A stretch of DNA of 33,101 bases from Nitrospirota bacterium (lineage in GTDB: Bacteria; Nitrospirota_A; Leptospirillia; Leptospirillales; Leptospirillaceae). Shown here one piece after another: positions 7,422-15,530 of the stretch (position 1 is the first letter of the stretch; each line of letters opens with the position of its first letter). Below the pieces are notes generated by a model, which saw nothing but the letters and a program-made list of their open reading frames with translations, did no database searches and was not told the origin of the DNA. The DNA lies in contig JAKCCY010000017.1 in assembly GCA_021838765.1 (NCBI GenBank), forward strand, positions 1 through 33,101, given 5' to 3'. A program made the translations under genes and the position numbers.

Positions 7422-8004
7422 TTTTCTCCTGTCAGTGGGGCCTTCCATGGAGATCCCTCCCCTTGAAGGAGGCATTGTCGCCATGGCGGGCCGATCGAAT
7501 GTGGGGAAGTCATCCCTCCTGAACCGTCTGGCAAGAAGCCACCATCTGGCCCGGACCGGACGCATGCCGGGCAAGACGACGCTTGCGAACCTCTATGAAA
7601 TCGGATCGGGGGGGTATTTCCTCGACCTTCCCGGATACGGTTATATGCAACGGGGCCGTGAGGAAGCAACCGATTCCCGTGCTATTGCCGGAAAACTCCT
7701 GAGGCGACTGGGCAATATCAGCCGGATGCTTCTTTTGGTCGACGGGAGAAGGGAGATCCTTGAATCGGATGTTCAGGCCCTGTCCTGGTTCCTGTCCATG
7801 GGACTTCCCGTCTCGGTCGTCATTACCAAGTCGGACAAGCTCAACCGACAGGAACAGTCCAGGATCAGGATGGACTGGATGGCCGTCCTCTCCAGAAGTC
7901 CCGGGGTCGACTTGACCCCGATACTGGTTTCTTCGAAAAATGGGGAGGGGATGGACCTTCTGGCTGCCAAGGTTTCTGAATCGCTCTATGGGAGCTCTTC
8001 CTAG
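7369..8004 (+). CDS. engB: Ribosome biogenesis GTPase EngB/YihA/YsxC
   Basis: Essential-type small GTPase needed for large ribosomal subunit assembly. G1 is AGRSNVGKSSLLN, G2 region GKTTLANLY, G3 DLPGYGY (the family's signature DLPGYGYA-like motif), G4 TKSDKL, and G5 VSSKNGEG. The length is 211 residues from the ATG at 7369. This start has GAGAGG 8 nt upstream and keeps the FLLS segment conserved before the P-loop. An ATG at 7447 would avoid most of the overlap with anmK but lose that segment. The stop shares CTAG with the stop of the convergent surA-like gene, leaving no room for a terminator between them. Confidence 0.93.
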   Translation: MNPAHTKPSAKYRDFPAIFLLSVGPSMEIPPLEGGIVAMAGRSNVGKSSLLNRLARSHHLARTGRMPGKTTLANLYEIGSGGYFLDLPGYGYMQRGREEATDSRAIAGKLLRRLGNISRMLLLVDGRREILESDVQALSWFLSMGLPVSVVITKSDKLNRQEQSRIRMDWMAVLSRSPGVDLTPILVSSKNGEGMDLLAAKVSESLYGSSS

Positions 8005-9050
8005 GTTTTCTCGTCCGATGGAGGGGTCATGTAGATCACGACATAGGATTTGCCCCGAAGTTGCTCAAGCCACGTCAGAAGCCTCTTTCTGGTCGTCTTC
8101 TTTGAAAGGTCATCCAGGATGCGGGCCTTTAGGTCCCGGAACCGCTTGTAGGGATGACTTTCCCGGTTCAGAACCTTGATGATGTAGAAACCCCTGTCCG
8201 TCTGGATCAACCCGCTGGTTCCCCCGACCGGCACCGAGAAGGCGGGGCCTATGAGCTCCGGAAGGAGCTGGTCCTTGGTCAGGTCACCCAGATTTCCCCC
8301 GTTGTCCGAATTCGGCCCTTCGGATTCGGATCCTGCGAGGATGGCGAAGTCGTCTTTCCTTGCAATCTGGCGGAGAATATGTTCGCCCTTTGCCCGGACC
8401 GCCGCGATCTGGGCCGGTGTTGCGTCTTTGGGGATCTTGAGAAAGATGTCGGCAAGCGTGACATGGGGGGGCAGTCGAAACTGTTCACGGTGGTCGAGAT
8501 AGTACTGGCGGACCTCATCCTGGCTGATGACAACCGTCGAACGGACTTCGGTATTGATGAGCTTCAGGATCGTCATCTGTTTTCTGAGCTGTTCCCGATA
8601 CTGGTGGTAGCTCATCCCCTGCTCGGAAAGTGCCTGTTTCAATTGCCACCGGGCGGTGAAGTTGTTCTTCTGCATGATCGAGTCGATAGTCCGGTCAAGT
8701 TCTTCATCGCTCAATGTCAGTCCGGTCCGGTCAGCCTCTTCCATTTCAAGCTGTTCGTTTATTTTTTTCATCATGAGCTTGTATTCGAGGGATGCGACGA
8801 GCTCCCTGTAAGCTGAACCGCGATACTGGGCATGGAGCTTCTTGAACGTCGGGGCGAGGGAACGGTCGATCTGGCTTTTTGTAATGACATGGTGGTTGAC
8901 CACGGCAAGAACCGAATCAAGGAGAATCGGCTTCTCTTCTCCGTGGGCGGGGACGGTCACGGAGACGGAGAGAGCGGTGACAAAAAGCCCTGCAAGAAAT
9001 CGTATGTTCGCCAAAAGGGTTCCTGTTCTTCCGAAAGAATGCAGAGTCAT
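8001..9050 (-). CDS. SurA-like periplasmic chaperone/peptidyl-prolyl isomerase
   Basis: Secreted folding factor for outer-membrane proteins. The N-terminus carries a signal peptide ending near VPAHGEE. The SurA N-terminal chaperone region follows (LLDSVLAVVNHHVITKSQI, long helices to about residue 190), then one parvulin domain at about 200-305 (LADIFLKI, NSDNGGNLGDL, GFYIIKVL). E. coli SurA has two parvulin domains; this one has one, and 349 residues is typical of non-enterobacterial relatives. It is the last of three consecutive parvulin-type genes. The ATG has no good ribosome site. The stop overlaps that of engB within CTAG. Confidence 0.88.
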   Translation of the reverse strand: MTLHSFGRTGTLLANIRFLAGLFVTALSVSVTVPAHGEEKPILLDSVLAVVNHHVITKSQIDRSLAPTFKKLHAQYRGSAYRELVASLEYKLMMKKINEQLEMEEADRTGLTLSDEELDRTIDSIMQKNNFTARWQLKQALSEQGMSYHQYREQLRKQMTILKLINTEVRSTVVISQDEVRQYYLDHREQFRLPPHVTLADIFLKIPKDATPAQIAAVRAKGEHILRQIARKDDFAILAGSESEGPNSDNGGNLGDLTKDQLLPELIGPAFSVPVGGTSGLIQTDRGFYIIKVLNRESHPYKRFRDLKARILDDLSKKTTRKRLLTWLEQLRGKSYVVIYMTPPSDEKT

Positions 9051-9125
9051 GAAAAGGTGCCTTTATTCTGTTTGGGGGTCTGTCAGTCAATAACCCGTGT
9101 ATTGAAAACCTGTCTCCTGGATATT

Positions 9126-10007
9126 CTATTCCAGATCGACTGAAAAAATCTTCCTGTAGTGCCGGGCAGGTTTCCAGGGTTTTTTGATCTCCTGTTCAGA
9201 CAGCCAGGAGCCGAGGAGCTTCTGGCGCTGTCGTGCGATGAGGATCTTCCGGATTTCCCCCCTGACCTGGCGGAGAGGTCTTTCTGATCCGGGGATCAGT
9301 CTGATGAGTTTGAAAAGATGGTACCCATAGGTGGATGGCAGAAGATCCGTGATCTCTCCGGGGGAGAGATCGAAGACCTCATCGAAGGGCTGAGGCATCT
9401 CCCCTTTTGAAAAGGGAGCCATCAGTCCGCCGGTGGAAGCCTCGACCCCCAGGGACCTGGCTTTGGCGAGAGCTGAAAAGGAGGCTCCCCCTTCCAGAGC
9501 TTTCTGGATTTCGATGCCTTCCTTCCGGTCGGAGGTGACGATATGGCGCACGAGCGCCTCTTCAGGCAGGGTAAAGCGCTTGATATGGTTGTGGTAATAG
9601 GTCCTGATTTCCTGGTCGGTTACGATCTGCCTGGGAGCGATGCGCCTGATTGCTTCCCGGATCAACATCCTTTTTCGTTCGAGTTCGCGCATTGTTCTGT
9701 CCTTGGGGAGCAGGGAAACCTCCTCCGGAGGCAGGGAAATGCGCCGGTCCCTGACGAAGTCGAGCAATAGCTGATCCTGGATGGTTTCGGCCAGAACGGC
9801 TTTTCGAACGGATCCTGACCAGAGGGAAGGATCCCCTTTGGTCAGGTCGGATATGCCGATGAAGGCGGCTGTGTGACGAAGGTCCGAAACAGTAATGAGT
9901 TCTTTCCCGATGGATCCCGCTATTTCGTCATTGGGTCCCTTGAAATGACAGGAGGCCAGGACGAGCATCCCCGCCAGCACTCCCCCATACCGGAACAGTC
10001 TGGTCAA
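9126..10007 (-). CDS. Lipoprotein with PpiC/parvulin domain
   Basis: 293 residues. Lipoprotein signal with lipobox LASC (Cys20), so anchored in a membrane facing the periplasm. Downstream is a SurA/PrsA-like layout: helical N-domain (ITVSDLRHTAAF...), the segment IRTYYHNHIKRFTLPEE, then a parvulin domain at about 155-255 (VRHIVTSD, FSALAKARS, STGGLMAPFSKGEMPQPFDEVF-like core, GYHLFKLIRL). It starts with TTG at 10007, whose TTGA overlaps the stop of the upstream gene, with AAGGA 3 nt before it. The next in-frame ATG would destroy the signal peptide. Probably assists folding of exported proteins. Confidence 0.85.
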   Translation of the reverse strand: MTRLFRYGGVLAGMLVLASCHFKGPNDEIAGSIGKELITVSDLRHTAAFIGISDLTKGDPSLWSGSVRKAVLAETIQDQLLLDFVRDRRISLPPEEVSLLPKDRTMRELERKRMLIREAIRRIAPRQIVTDQEIRTYYHNHIKRFTLPEEALVRHIVTSDRKEGIEIQKALEGGASFSALAKARSLGVEASTGGLMAPFSKGEMPQPFDEVFDLSPGEITDLLPSTYGYHLFKLIRLIPGSERPLRQVRGEIRKILIARQRQKLLGSWLSEQEIKKPWKPARHYRKIFSVDLE

Positions 10008-10915
10008 TGGTCCTTGGGTGTTTGGCCAGCGGACGACGGACTCCCCGGGAGCGTCTGGCTTTTTGCAACAAGCGTGGCCAGTTCCGGCTGGTTGATGTTG
10101 ATCTTTGTCTTGGCCCGAAGCTTGTTGGTCAATGCCTGGGTCAGGTCGGTGCGCTTTTCGCGCTTTAACAGTCTCCTGATACCTTCTTTGGACTCGGCAA
10201 GGGAAAGCTGGTGGCCCGTGACAAAATGGTCGATCCGGAAATAATGGACCCCGTCTTTAAGAATGATCGGCCCGGTAACGGCTCCTTCTTTCACACCAAA
10301 AAAGAACGGCATGAATTTGGGGGGGAGTGTCCCTTCAAAAATTCGGCCGAGGGGGCCACCCTTGAAGGTTTTGATGGCTTTTTTGAAGCCGCCTTTGCGG
10401 CTGAGGCTGTTTTTGAAATGATCCGCATCTTTTTGGGTCGGAAAGACCACCTGTCTGGCTTCGACATAGCCTGGCTGGCGGATTTCCTTTTCATGTTTCT
10501 GGTAGTAGTCCGAAATTTCGGCATCGGTAACGGTGAGCTTGTCCTCGACTTCCTTTTTCAGAAGAGCCTTCTTCAGAATGCGGTCTTCGGCCCTTGCGAT
10601 TTCGGACTTGATGGTGGGGTCCGATGCGAGGCCCTCGCTTTTGGCTTCCTGGGTCAGAAGCTCCTGGTCGACCATGTGGTTCAAGACATCTGATACCGTA
10701 TTCGGATTGACCGGAGGCTGGACTCCCAGGGAAAAAAGTTTTGCGGACAGCTGTGCCGATGTGATCGAGTCACTTCCGACCGTTGCCACGACCCCTTTCT
10801 GGGGAGCCTTGTTGCACCCGGAACTGATTGCGATCCCCGCGACAAGGGAGGCCAAAATGACCCTCTTCAGAGAATTTTCTGTCAGTGAATGGAAGATTTT
10901 ATGAAAAAGAGTCAA
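10004..10915 (-). CDS. Lipoprotein with SurA/PpiC-type domain
   Basis: 303 residues with a lipoprotein signal ending at SSGC (Cys34). The N-terminal region resembles the SurA/PrsA helical domain (VATVGSDSITSAQLSAKL, VLNHMVDQELLTQEA). It is followed by ISDYYQKHEKEIRQPGYVEA and a divergent parvulin-like domain (about 150-255, GGPLGRIFEGTLPPKF, GVHYFRIDHF). The TTG start at 10915 has AAGGAG 8 nt upstream. The stop overlaps the next gene's start (TTGA). The isomerase core is shortened relative to its neighbour, so chaperone function without catalysis is possible. Confidence 0.82.
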   Translation of the reverse strand: MTLFHKIFHSLTENSLKRVILASLVAGIAISSGCNKAPQKGVVATVGSDSITSAQLSAKLFSLGVQPPVNPNTVSDVLNHMVDQELLTQEAKSEGLASDPTIKSEIARAEDRILKKALLKKEVEDKLTVTDAEISDYYQKHEKEIRQPGYVEARQVVFPTQKDADHFKNSLSRKGGFKKAIKTFKGGPLGRIFEGTLPPKFMPFFFGVKEGAVTGPIILKDGVHYFRIDHFVTGHQLSLAESKEGIRRLLKREKRTDLTQALTNKLRAKTKININQPELATLVAKSQTLPGSPSSAGQTPKDH

Positions 10916-10980
10916 TGTGACGTCTCCTTAGGTTTTTGAGTGTGGGCGTGGGTGATCGGGTTCGTCCGAAGAGTTTGCCG

Positions 10981-13900
10981 CTACGAAAGAAGTTCTTCGA
11001 GTCTGGCAAGATCATCGGGAAATCCTGAAGCCGGTCCGGACAGTGTAAAGGATCCGTCCCTGTGAAACGTGATCCTGTCGGGAAAGGCCTGGGCGATCTT
11101 CCCCGCATTCCCGGGGGAGAGGGCATTTTCTGCTGAGGGTTTGAGAAAGATCTCCCTGTCCTTGAGCCGAACCTCCGAGATCCCCATCCTGGTGGTCATG
11201 ACCCGGATTTTCGCTCCAAGGATCAATGCCCTTGCCGATCTTGGCAAGGGGCCAAACCGGTCCCTGAGCTCGGACTCGATCTGCTCGATCTCCAAATTCT
11301 TGAAAGAATGTGCCAGACGCCTGTAAAAGTCAATTCGCTGTCCGGGGTGGACGACATAATCTTCCGGAAGCCGGGCTTCCCTTCCAAGGTCGATTTTGGG
11401 TGTTTCCCGAACGATAGGGAGGGCGACCGGCTCAACCCGGGTCTGGATGGCTTCCTCAACCATCTCCATGTAGAGGTCGAGTCCAACCATGGAAATATGT
11501 CCCGTCTGCTGGTGTCCGAGAAGGCTGCCTGCTCCACGGATCTCCAGATCCCTCATGGCGATCTGGTATCCGGAGCCGAGCTCCGTGTTGTCCTGTAGTG
11601 TCTTCAGGCGTTTTTTCGCAAGCTCTGTCAATCCGCCCTCGCCCGAGACAAGGAAGTAGCAGTAGGCCTGGGTTCCGGACCGCCCGACCCTTCCCCGGAG
11701 CTGGTAGAGCTCAGCGATGCCGAACAGGTCCGACCGGTTGATGATGATGGTATTGGCAAGAGGAATGTCGAGACCGGATTCGACGATGGCGGTGGAGACA
11801 AGGATGCGGTAGTGGCCCGAGATGAAGCGGTCCATGATGGTTTCCATGAGCGCGCTGTCCATCTGTCCATGAGCCGTTCCGACCGGAACGCCGGGAAAAA
11901 GGCTCGAGATATAGTGAGCCATTCTTGAGATCGAGCTGACGCGGTTGTGAATGAAAAAAACCTGTCCGTCCCGGGCGAGCTCCCGGTCGATCGCTTCCCG
12001 GATACGGTGGCGGTCAAAGGGCAGGATGGCGGTCTTGATCGGTTTTCGCCCGGGAGGAGGCGTCATGATGAAGCTGATTCCGCGAAGCCCCGAAAGGGAC
12101 ATCTGGAGGGTTCGGGGAATGGGGGTTGCCGACAGGGTCAGGACGTCGACGGTCGGGTATTTGTTTTTGAGCTTTTCCTTGTGGCCGACTCCGAACCGCT
12201 GTTCTTCGTCGATGATCAGGAGCCCCAGGTCACGAAAGACGTTCTGTGAGCCGAGCAGGGCAGATGTTCCGATAATGATGTCGACCTTTCCTTCGGCGAG
12301 ATCCTGGCGGAGGGCTTTTTGCTCCTTTGCGGTCAGGATCCTTGAGATTTGTTCAACCCTTACGGGAAATCCGGAAAAGCGCTCCCTGAAGGTCTCAAAA
12401 TGCTGAAGGCAGAGAAGTGTCGTCGGGACGAGAACCGCAACCTGTTTCCCGTCGGCGACAGCCTTGAACGCCGCTCTCATGGCGACTTCCGTTTTTCCGA
12501 AACCCACTTCGCCAAGGATCAGCCGGTCCATGGGGGTGGGGGATTCCATGTCCTCCCGGATATCCCGGATTGCCTCTTCCTGGTCGGGCGTCAGGTCATG
12601 GGGAAAGGAGTTTTCAAACTCGGAGACCATGACTGAATCCCGGGAAAAGGGAAACCCCGGAAGCGCCTTTCTCTTGGCATAGAGATCGACCAGATCCTGG
12701 GAGATCTTTTCGATCTCCTTTCTGACTCTGGAGCGCGTTTTTTGCCAGGAATGGCCCCCAAGCCGGTCAAGCTTCGGGGTAGAGCCTTCCGGACCCCTCC
12801 AGGGTTTCAAAAGGTCGACCTGGTCCACCGGAACATAAAGCTTGTCCCCGTCACGGTATTCGACGATCAGAAATTCGCCGGGAATGGATCCCACTTCAAT
12901 TTCCCGAAGTCCCCGATAGATACCGATCCCCTGCTGGAGATGGACGACCGGTTCACCTTCGGCAAGCCGGATCTGGTCTCTCCGAAAAGCCGCGGCGGCT
13001 GTCCGGAAGCGTGTCTCCCGCGTCCGGTCGTACTTCTTCCGGAAGAGAAAGGTATCGGAAACCATCAGGGTATTGTCTGAAGCGATGAAGATTCCTTCTC
13101 CGATGTCTCCGAGAATTGTCTCGATGGTTCCTCCCGGAGAGGAGGTGTTGTCCTGGAGCTCCGAAAGCGGGGAATAGGGGATTCCCTGATTTTCGAGGAT
13201 CTCCTGGAAACGGTCCCGTTGTCCGCGACTGCCGAAAAAGGTGATGACCCTCATTTCGGAGGCAAGCTCCCTGAGCCTGAAAATCCATGACTCATTCCTG
13301 TTGATCAGCTTTTCCGGGGAAGAAAAGAGTGCTGGTGCATCCGGGTCGTCCCGGAAGGGAGACAGGACGACTCTTGAATAGTTTCCTCCAAAGGAAAAAG
13401 GGCTTTCTCCGTCCTTCCCAAAGGGAATGAAGGCTGTCTCCGGAGGAGGAATAAACCTGCGGTCCTCGATGGAAACGGAGGCGTAGGACTCAAAGACGCG
13501 GTCTTTCCAGTCGTTGATCCGAAGCTCGAGGGCATGAGGGTCTTCAATAAGGAGGACTGGGTCCGGAGTGAAGTCGATCGGGCTGGTGATATCTTCATAG
13601 AATGTTCCGAGGGCGCGCTCGATTCCCGGTGAGAGCGGGGTGGCCTGATGGGCTGAAAGAAAGTCTCTCTGTTCCGGAGAAAAGGGTGTCCGGTCCAGGG
13701 GCTGAAGCCATTCATGGCTGGGAGCGAGATCCAGTTTGGAGATAGATCCCATGGATCGCTGGGTATTCGGGTCAAATCCCCGCATGGAGGTCAGCTCATC
13801 GTCCGTGAATTCGAGCCGGACCGGTTCGGGTCGGGATGGGGTGTACAGATCGAGTATCGCGCCCCTGACAGAAAATTCTCCGGGGGCGGTGACCTGGGGA

Positions 13901-14433
13901 ACTCTGAAAAAACCAAGGGCCACGAGGGTTTTGATGAGCTCTTCGCGATCGACATAAGAACCCTGGGTGATTTCGGAAAGCCCTCCTGACAAAAGTCTTT
14001 TCGGAAGCGTTTTCCTGGCAATGGCGGGAAAGGTCGAGACAACGAAAGGGACCGCTCTTTTCGAGAGCTCGGACAGGACCGAGATCCTCTCCGCTCTCAA
14101 AAGATCGGGCGGGCTCTCCTCCTCAAAGGGAAGAATCTCTTCTTCAGGGAGGAGGAGACCCTCCGGAGCATCCGGAAAAAGGGCGTTGAAGCTGTTGATG
14201 TCGTTGTAGAGGATTCTCGCCCGGTCCATATTGGCTGCCATTATCCAGAGCGTTCTTCCGGGCACCAGGGGAAGGATCAGCCCTGGAAGAAGAAAGGATG
14301 CCTCGATGGGAATACCGGAGAGTGAAACCTCTTTTCCCGGGGAGAAGGCTGGAGGGAAAAAGTTCTTGATGCGGGAGCCCAGATTGGGAAAAATCGTTTT
14401 CAAGGAAAGGCCATTTCTATGGGCAGTGTCCAT
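10981..14433 (-). CDS. mfd: Transcription-repair coupling factor
   Basis: DNA translocase that removes RNA polymerase stalled at lesions and recruits UvrA. Full length, 1150 residues. Domains in order: UvrB-like N-terminal region (to about 330), RNAP-interacting domain near 480-580 (LQQGIGIYRGL, DGDKLYVPVDQVDLL), RecG-like helicase with Walker A GEVGFGKTEVA near 640, DEEQRFGV near 743, SATPIPRTLQMSL, and the translocase motif QLRGRVGRS. A C-terminal TRCF domain ends the protein. The start ATG overlaps the preceding adenylyltransferase gene by 17 bp; no clear ribosome site, so translational coupling is likely. Confidence 0.97.
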   Translation of the reverse strand: MDTAHRNGLSLKTIFPNLGSRIKNFFPPAFSPGKEVSLSGIPIEASFLLPGLILPLVPGRTLWIMAANMDRARILYNDINSFNALFPDAPEGLLLPEEEILPFEEESPPDLLRAERISVLSELSKRAVPFVVSTFPAIARKTLPKRLLSGGLSEITQGSYVDREELIKTLVALGFFRVPQVTAPGEFSVRGAILDLYTPSRPEPVRLEFTDDELTSMRGFDPNTQRSMGSISKLDLAPSHEWLQPLDRTPFSPEQRDFLSAHQATPLSPGIERALGTFYEDITSPIDFTPDPVLLIEDPHALELRINDWKDRVFESYASVSIEDRRFIPPPETAFIPFGKDGESPFSFGGNYSRVVLSPFRDDPDAPALFSSPEKLINRNESWIFRLRELASEMRVITFFGSRGQRDRFQEILENQGIPYSPLSELQDNTSSPGGTIETILGDIGEGIFIASDNTLMVSDTFLFRKKYDRTRETRFRTAAAAFRRDQIRLAEGEPVVHLQQGIGIYRGLREIEVGSIPGEFLIVEYRDGDKLYVPVDQVDLLKPWRGPEGSTPKLDRLGGHSWQKTRSRVRKEIEKISQDLVDLYAKRKALPGFPFSRDSVMVSEFENSFPHDLTPDQEEAIRDIREDMESPTPMDRLILGEVGFGKTEVAMRAAFKAVADGKQVAVLVPTTLLCLQHFETFRERFSGFPVRVEQISRILTAKEQKALRQDLAEGKVDIIIGTSALLGSQNVFRDLGLLIIDEEQRFGVGHKEKLKNKYPTVDVLTLSATPIPRTLQMSLSGLRGISFIMTPPPGRKPIKTAILPFDRHRIREAIDRELARDGQVFFIHNRVSSISRMAHYISSLFPGVPVGTAHGQMDSALMETIMDRFISGHYRILVSTAIVESGLDIPLANTIIINRSDLFGIAELYQLRGRVGRSGTQAYCYFLVSGEGGLTELAKKRLKTLQDNTELGSGYQIAMRDLEIRGAGSLLGHQQTGHISMVGLDLYMEMVEEAIQTRVEPVALPIVRETPKIDLGREARLPEDYVVHPGQRIDFYRRLAHSFKNLEIEQIESELRDRFGPLPRSARALILGAKIRVMTTRMGISEVRLKDREIFLKPSAENALSPGNAGKIAQAFPDRITFHRDGSFTLSGPASGFPDDLARLEELLS

Positions 14434-14944
14434 ATTTTTTGATGATCATCTCCACAAGACCTGTGGTTGAGGAGTCCGGAACGAGTGGGATCGAGAGAAC
14501 TTCTCCGCCGCGTTCAAGGACAAACGGCGCTCCGACAATGCTTGAAACGTCCCAGTCTCCTCCTTTGACAAGAACATCGGGTTTGGTCGCCATGATCAGC
14601 TCAAGTGGTGTCGGTTCATCGAACAGGATGACGGCATCGACCGCTCCGAGAGCCGCCATGACGCGTGTCCTTCTGTTTTCCGGAACGATGGGACGAAGGG
14701 GGCCCTTGATCCGGGAGACGGAGGCGTCCGTGTTCATGGCAACAACAAGAAAATCTCCCAGACTCCTGGCTTTTTCGAGGACTTCAATATGTCCGGCATG
14801 GAGAAGGTCAAAACATCCGTTGGTAAAGACAACGGTGTGGCCCGCCTGACGCTGTTTTTCAAGGACCGGAAGGAGCGTGTCGAGGGTGTGGATTTTTGTT
14901 TCCGAAGACCAGGGAGCAGGTCTTCTTCTTTCCGGATCAGGCAA
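14417..14944 (-). CDS. rfaE2: D-glycero-beta-D-manno-heptose 1-phosphate adenylyltransferase (HldE C-domain / RfaE2)
   Basis: Makes ADP-heptose for the lipopolysaccharide inner core. Single nucleotidyltransferase domain: FTNGCFDLLHAGHIEVLEKA (HxGH motif), MNTDASVSRIKG, and KPDVLVKGGDW. It corresponds to the C-terminal half of E. coli HldE, so the kinase half must be encoded elsewhere. The open frame extends to a TTG at 14983 deep inside gmhA. I prefer the TTG at 14944, which has GGAGGAAGAG just upstream and overlaps the gmhA stop by 8 bp. Overlaps mfd at its 3' end. Neighbouring gmhA catalyses the first step of the same pathway. Confidence 0.88.
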   Translation of the reverse strand: MPDPERRRPAPWSSETKIHTLDTLLPVLEKQRQAGHTVVFTNGCFDLLHAGHIEVLEKARSLGDFLVVAMNTDASVSRIKGPLRPIVPENRRTRVMAALGAVDAVILFDEPTPLELIMATKPDVLVKGGDWDVSSIVGAPFVLERGGEVLSIPLVPDSSTTGLVEMIIKKYGHCP

Positions 14945-15530
14945 AGAGCTCTTCCTCCACCAGTTCGCAGACGGCGTGGCCAAGGGTAATGTGTGTTTCC
15001 TGAATGCGGGGAGTCATCTTCGACGGGACGACAATCGCCAGATCGGCGCTGTCCTTGAGTTTCCCGCCGGTTCCCCCGGTGAGGGCAATGGTCCTGAGCC
15101 CCATCTCGCGGGCTTTGTCCATTGCCTTCAGAACATTTCTGGAATTTCCGCTTGTGCTGATTCCAATGGCGATATCCCCTTTTTGGCCATGTGCCTCGAC
15201 CTCTCTCGAAAAGATGTCTTCGTAGGAATAGTCATTGGAGATGCTTGTGAGTGTGGCCATGTTTGTTCCGAGTGCAATGGCGGGAAGACCTTTTCTGTCC
15301 TTGTAGAAACGGCTGACAAGCTCTCCTGCGATATGGCAGGCATCCGAAGAGCTTCCTCCGTTGCCAAAGATCAGGATCTTTCCACCCTGCCGGTAACAGG
15401 AGACGATCATGTCAACGACCTTTGCGAGCTGGGGGAGAGAGTCTTTCATGAACGCCTCCTTGACGGAAAGGCTTTCCTGGAAAATCGTCTTCATCTTTGA
15501 AATGCGGGCTTCGTCGAGTGGGTGGCTCAA
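14937..15530 (-). CDS. gmhA: Sedoheptulose 7-phosphate isomerase
   Basis: First enzyme of ADP-heptose synthesis. SIS-domain protein of 197 residues: ILIFGNGGSSSDACHIAGEL, the phosphosugar-binding ISTSGNSRNVLKAM, ALTGGTGGKL, and the catalytic QETHITLGHAVCELVE end. The start is TTG at 15530 with GAGGAG 8 nt upstream; its TTGA overlaps the hemL stop. The next ATG (ISKMKT) lacks a ribosome site. Its pairing with the adenylyltransferase supports an outer membrane with heptose-containing LPS. Confidence 0.93.
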   Translation of the reverse strand: MSHPLDEARISKMKTIFQESLSVKEAFMKDSLPQLAKVVDMIVSCYRQGGKILIFGNGGSSSDACHIAGELVSRFYKDRKGLPAIALGTNMATLTSISNDYSYEDIFSREVEAHGQKGDIAIGISTSGNSRNVLKAMDKAREMGLRTIALTGGTGGKLKDSADLAIVVPSKMTPRIQETHITLGHAVCELVEEELFA

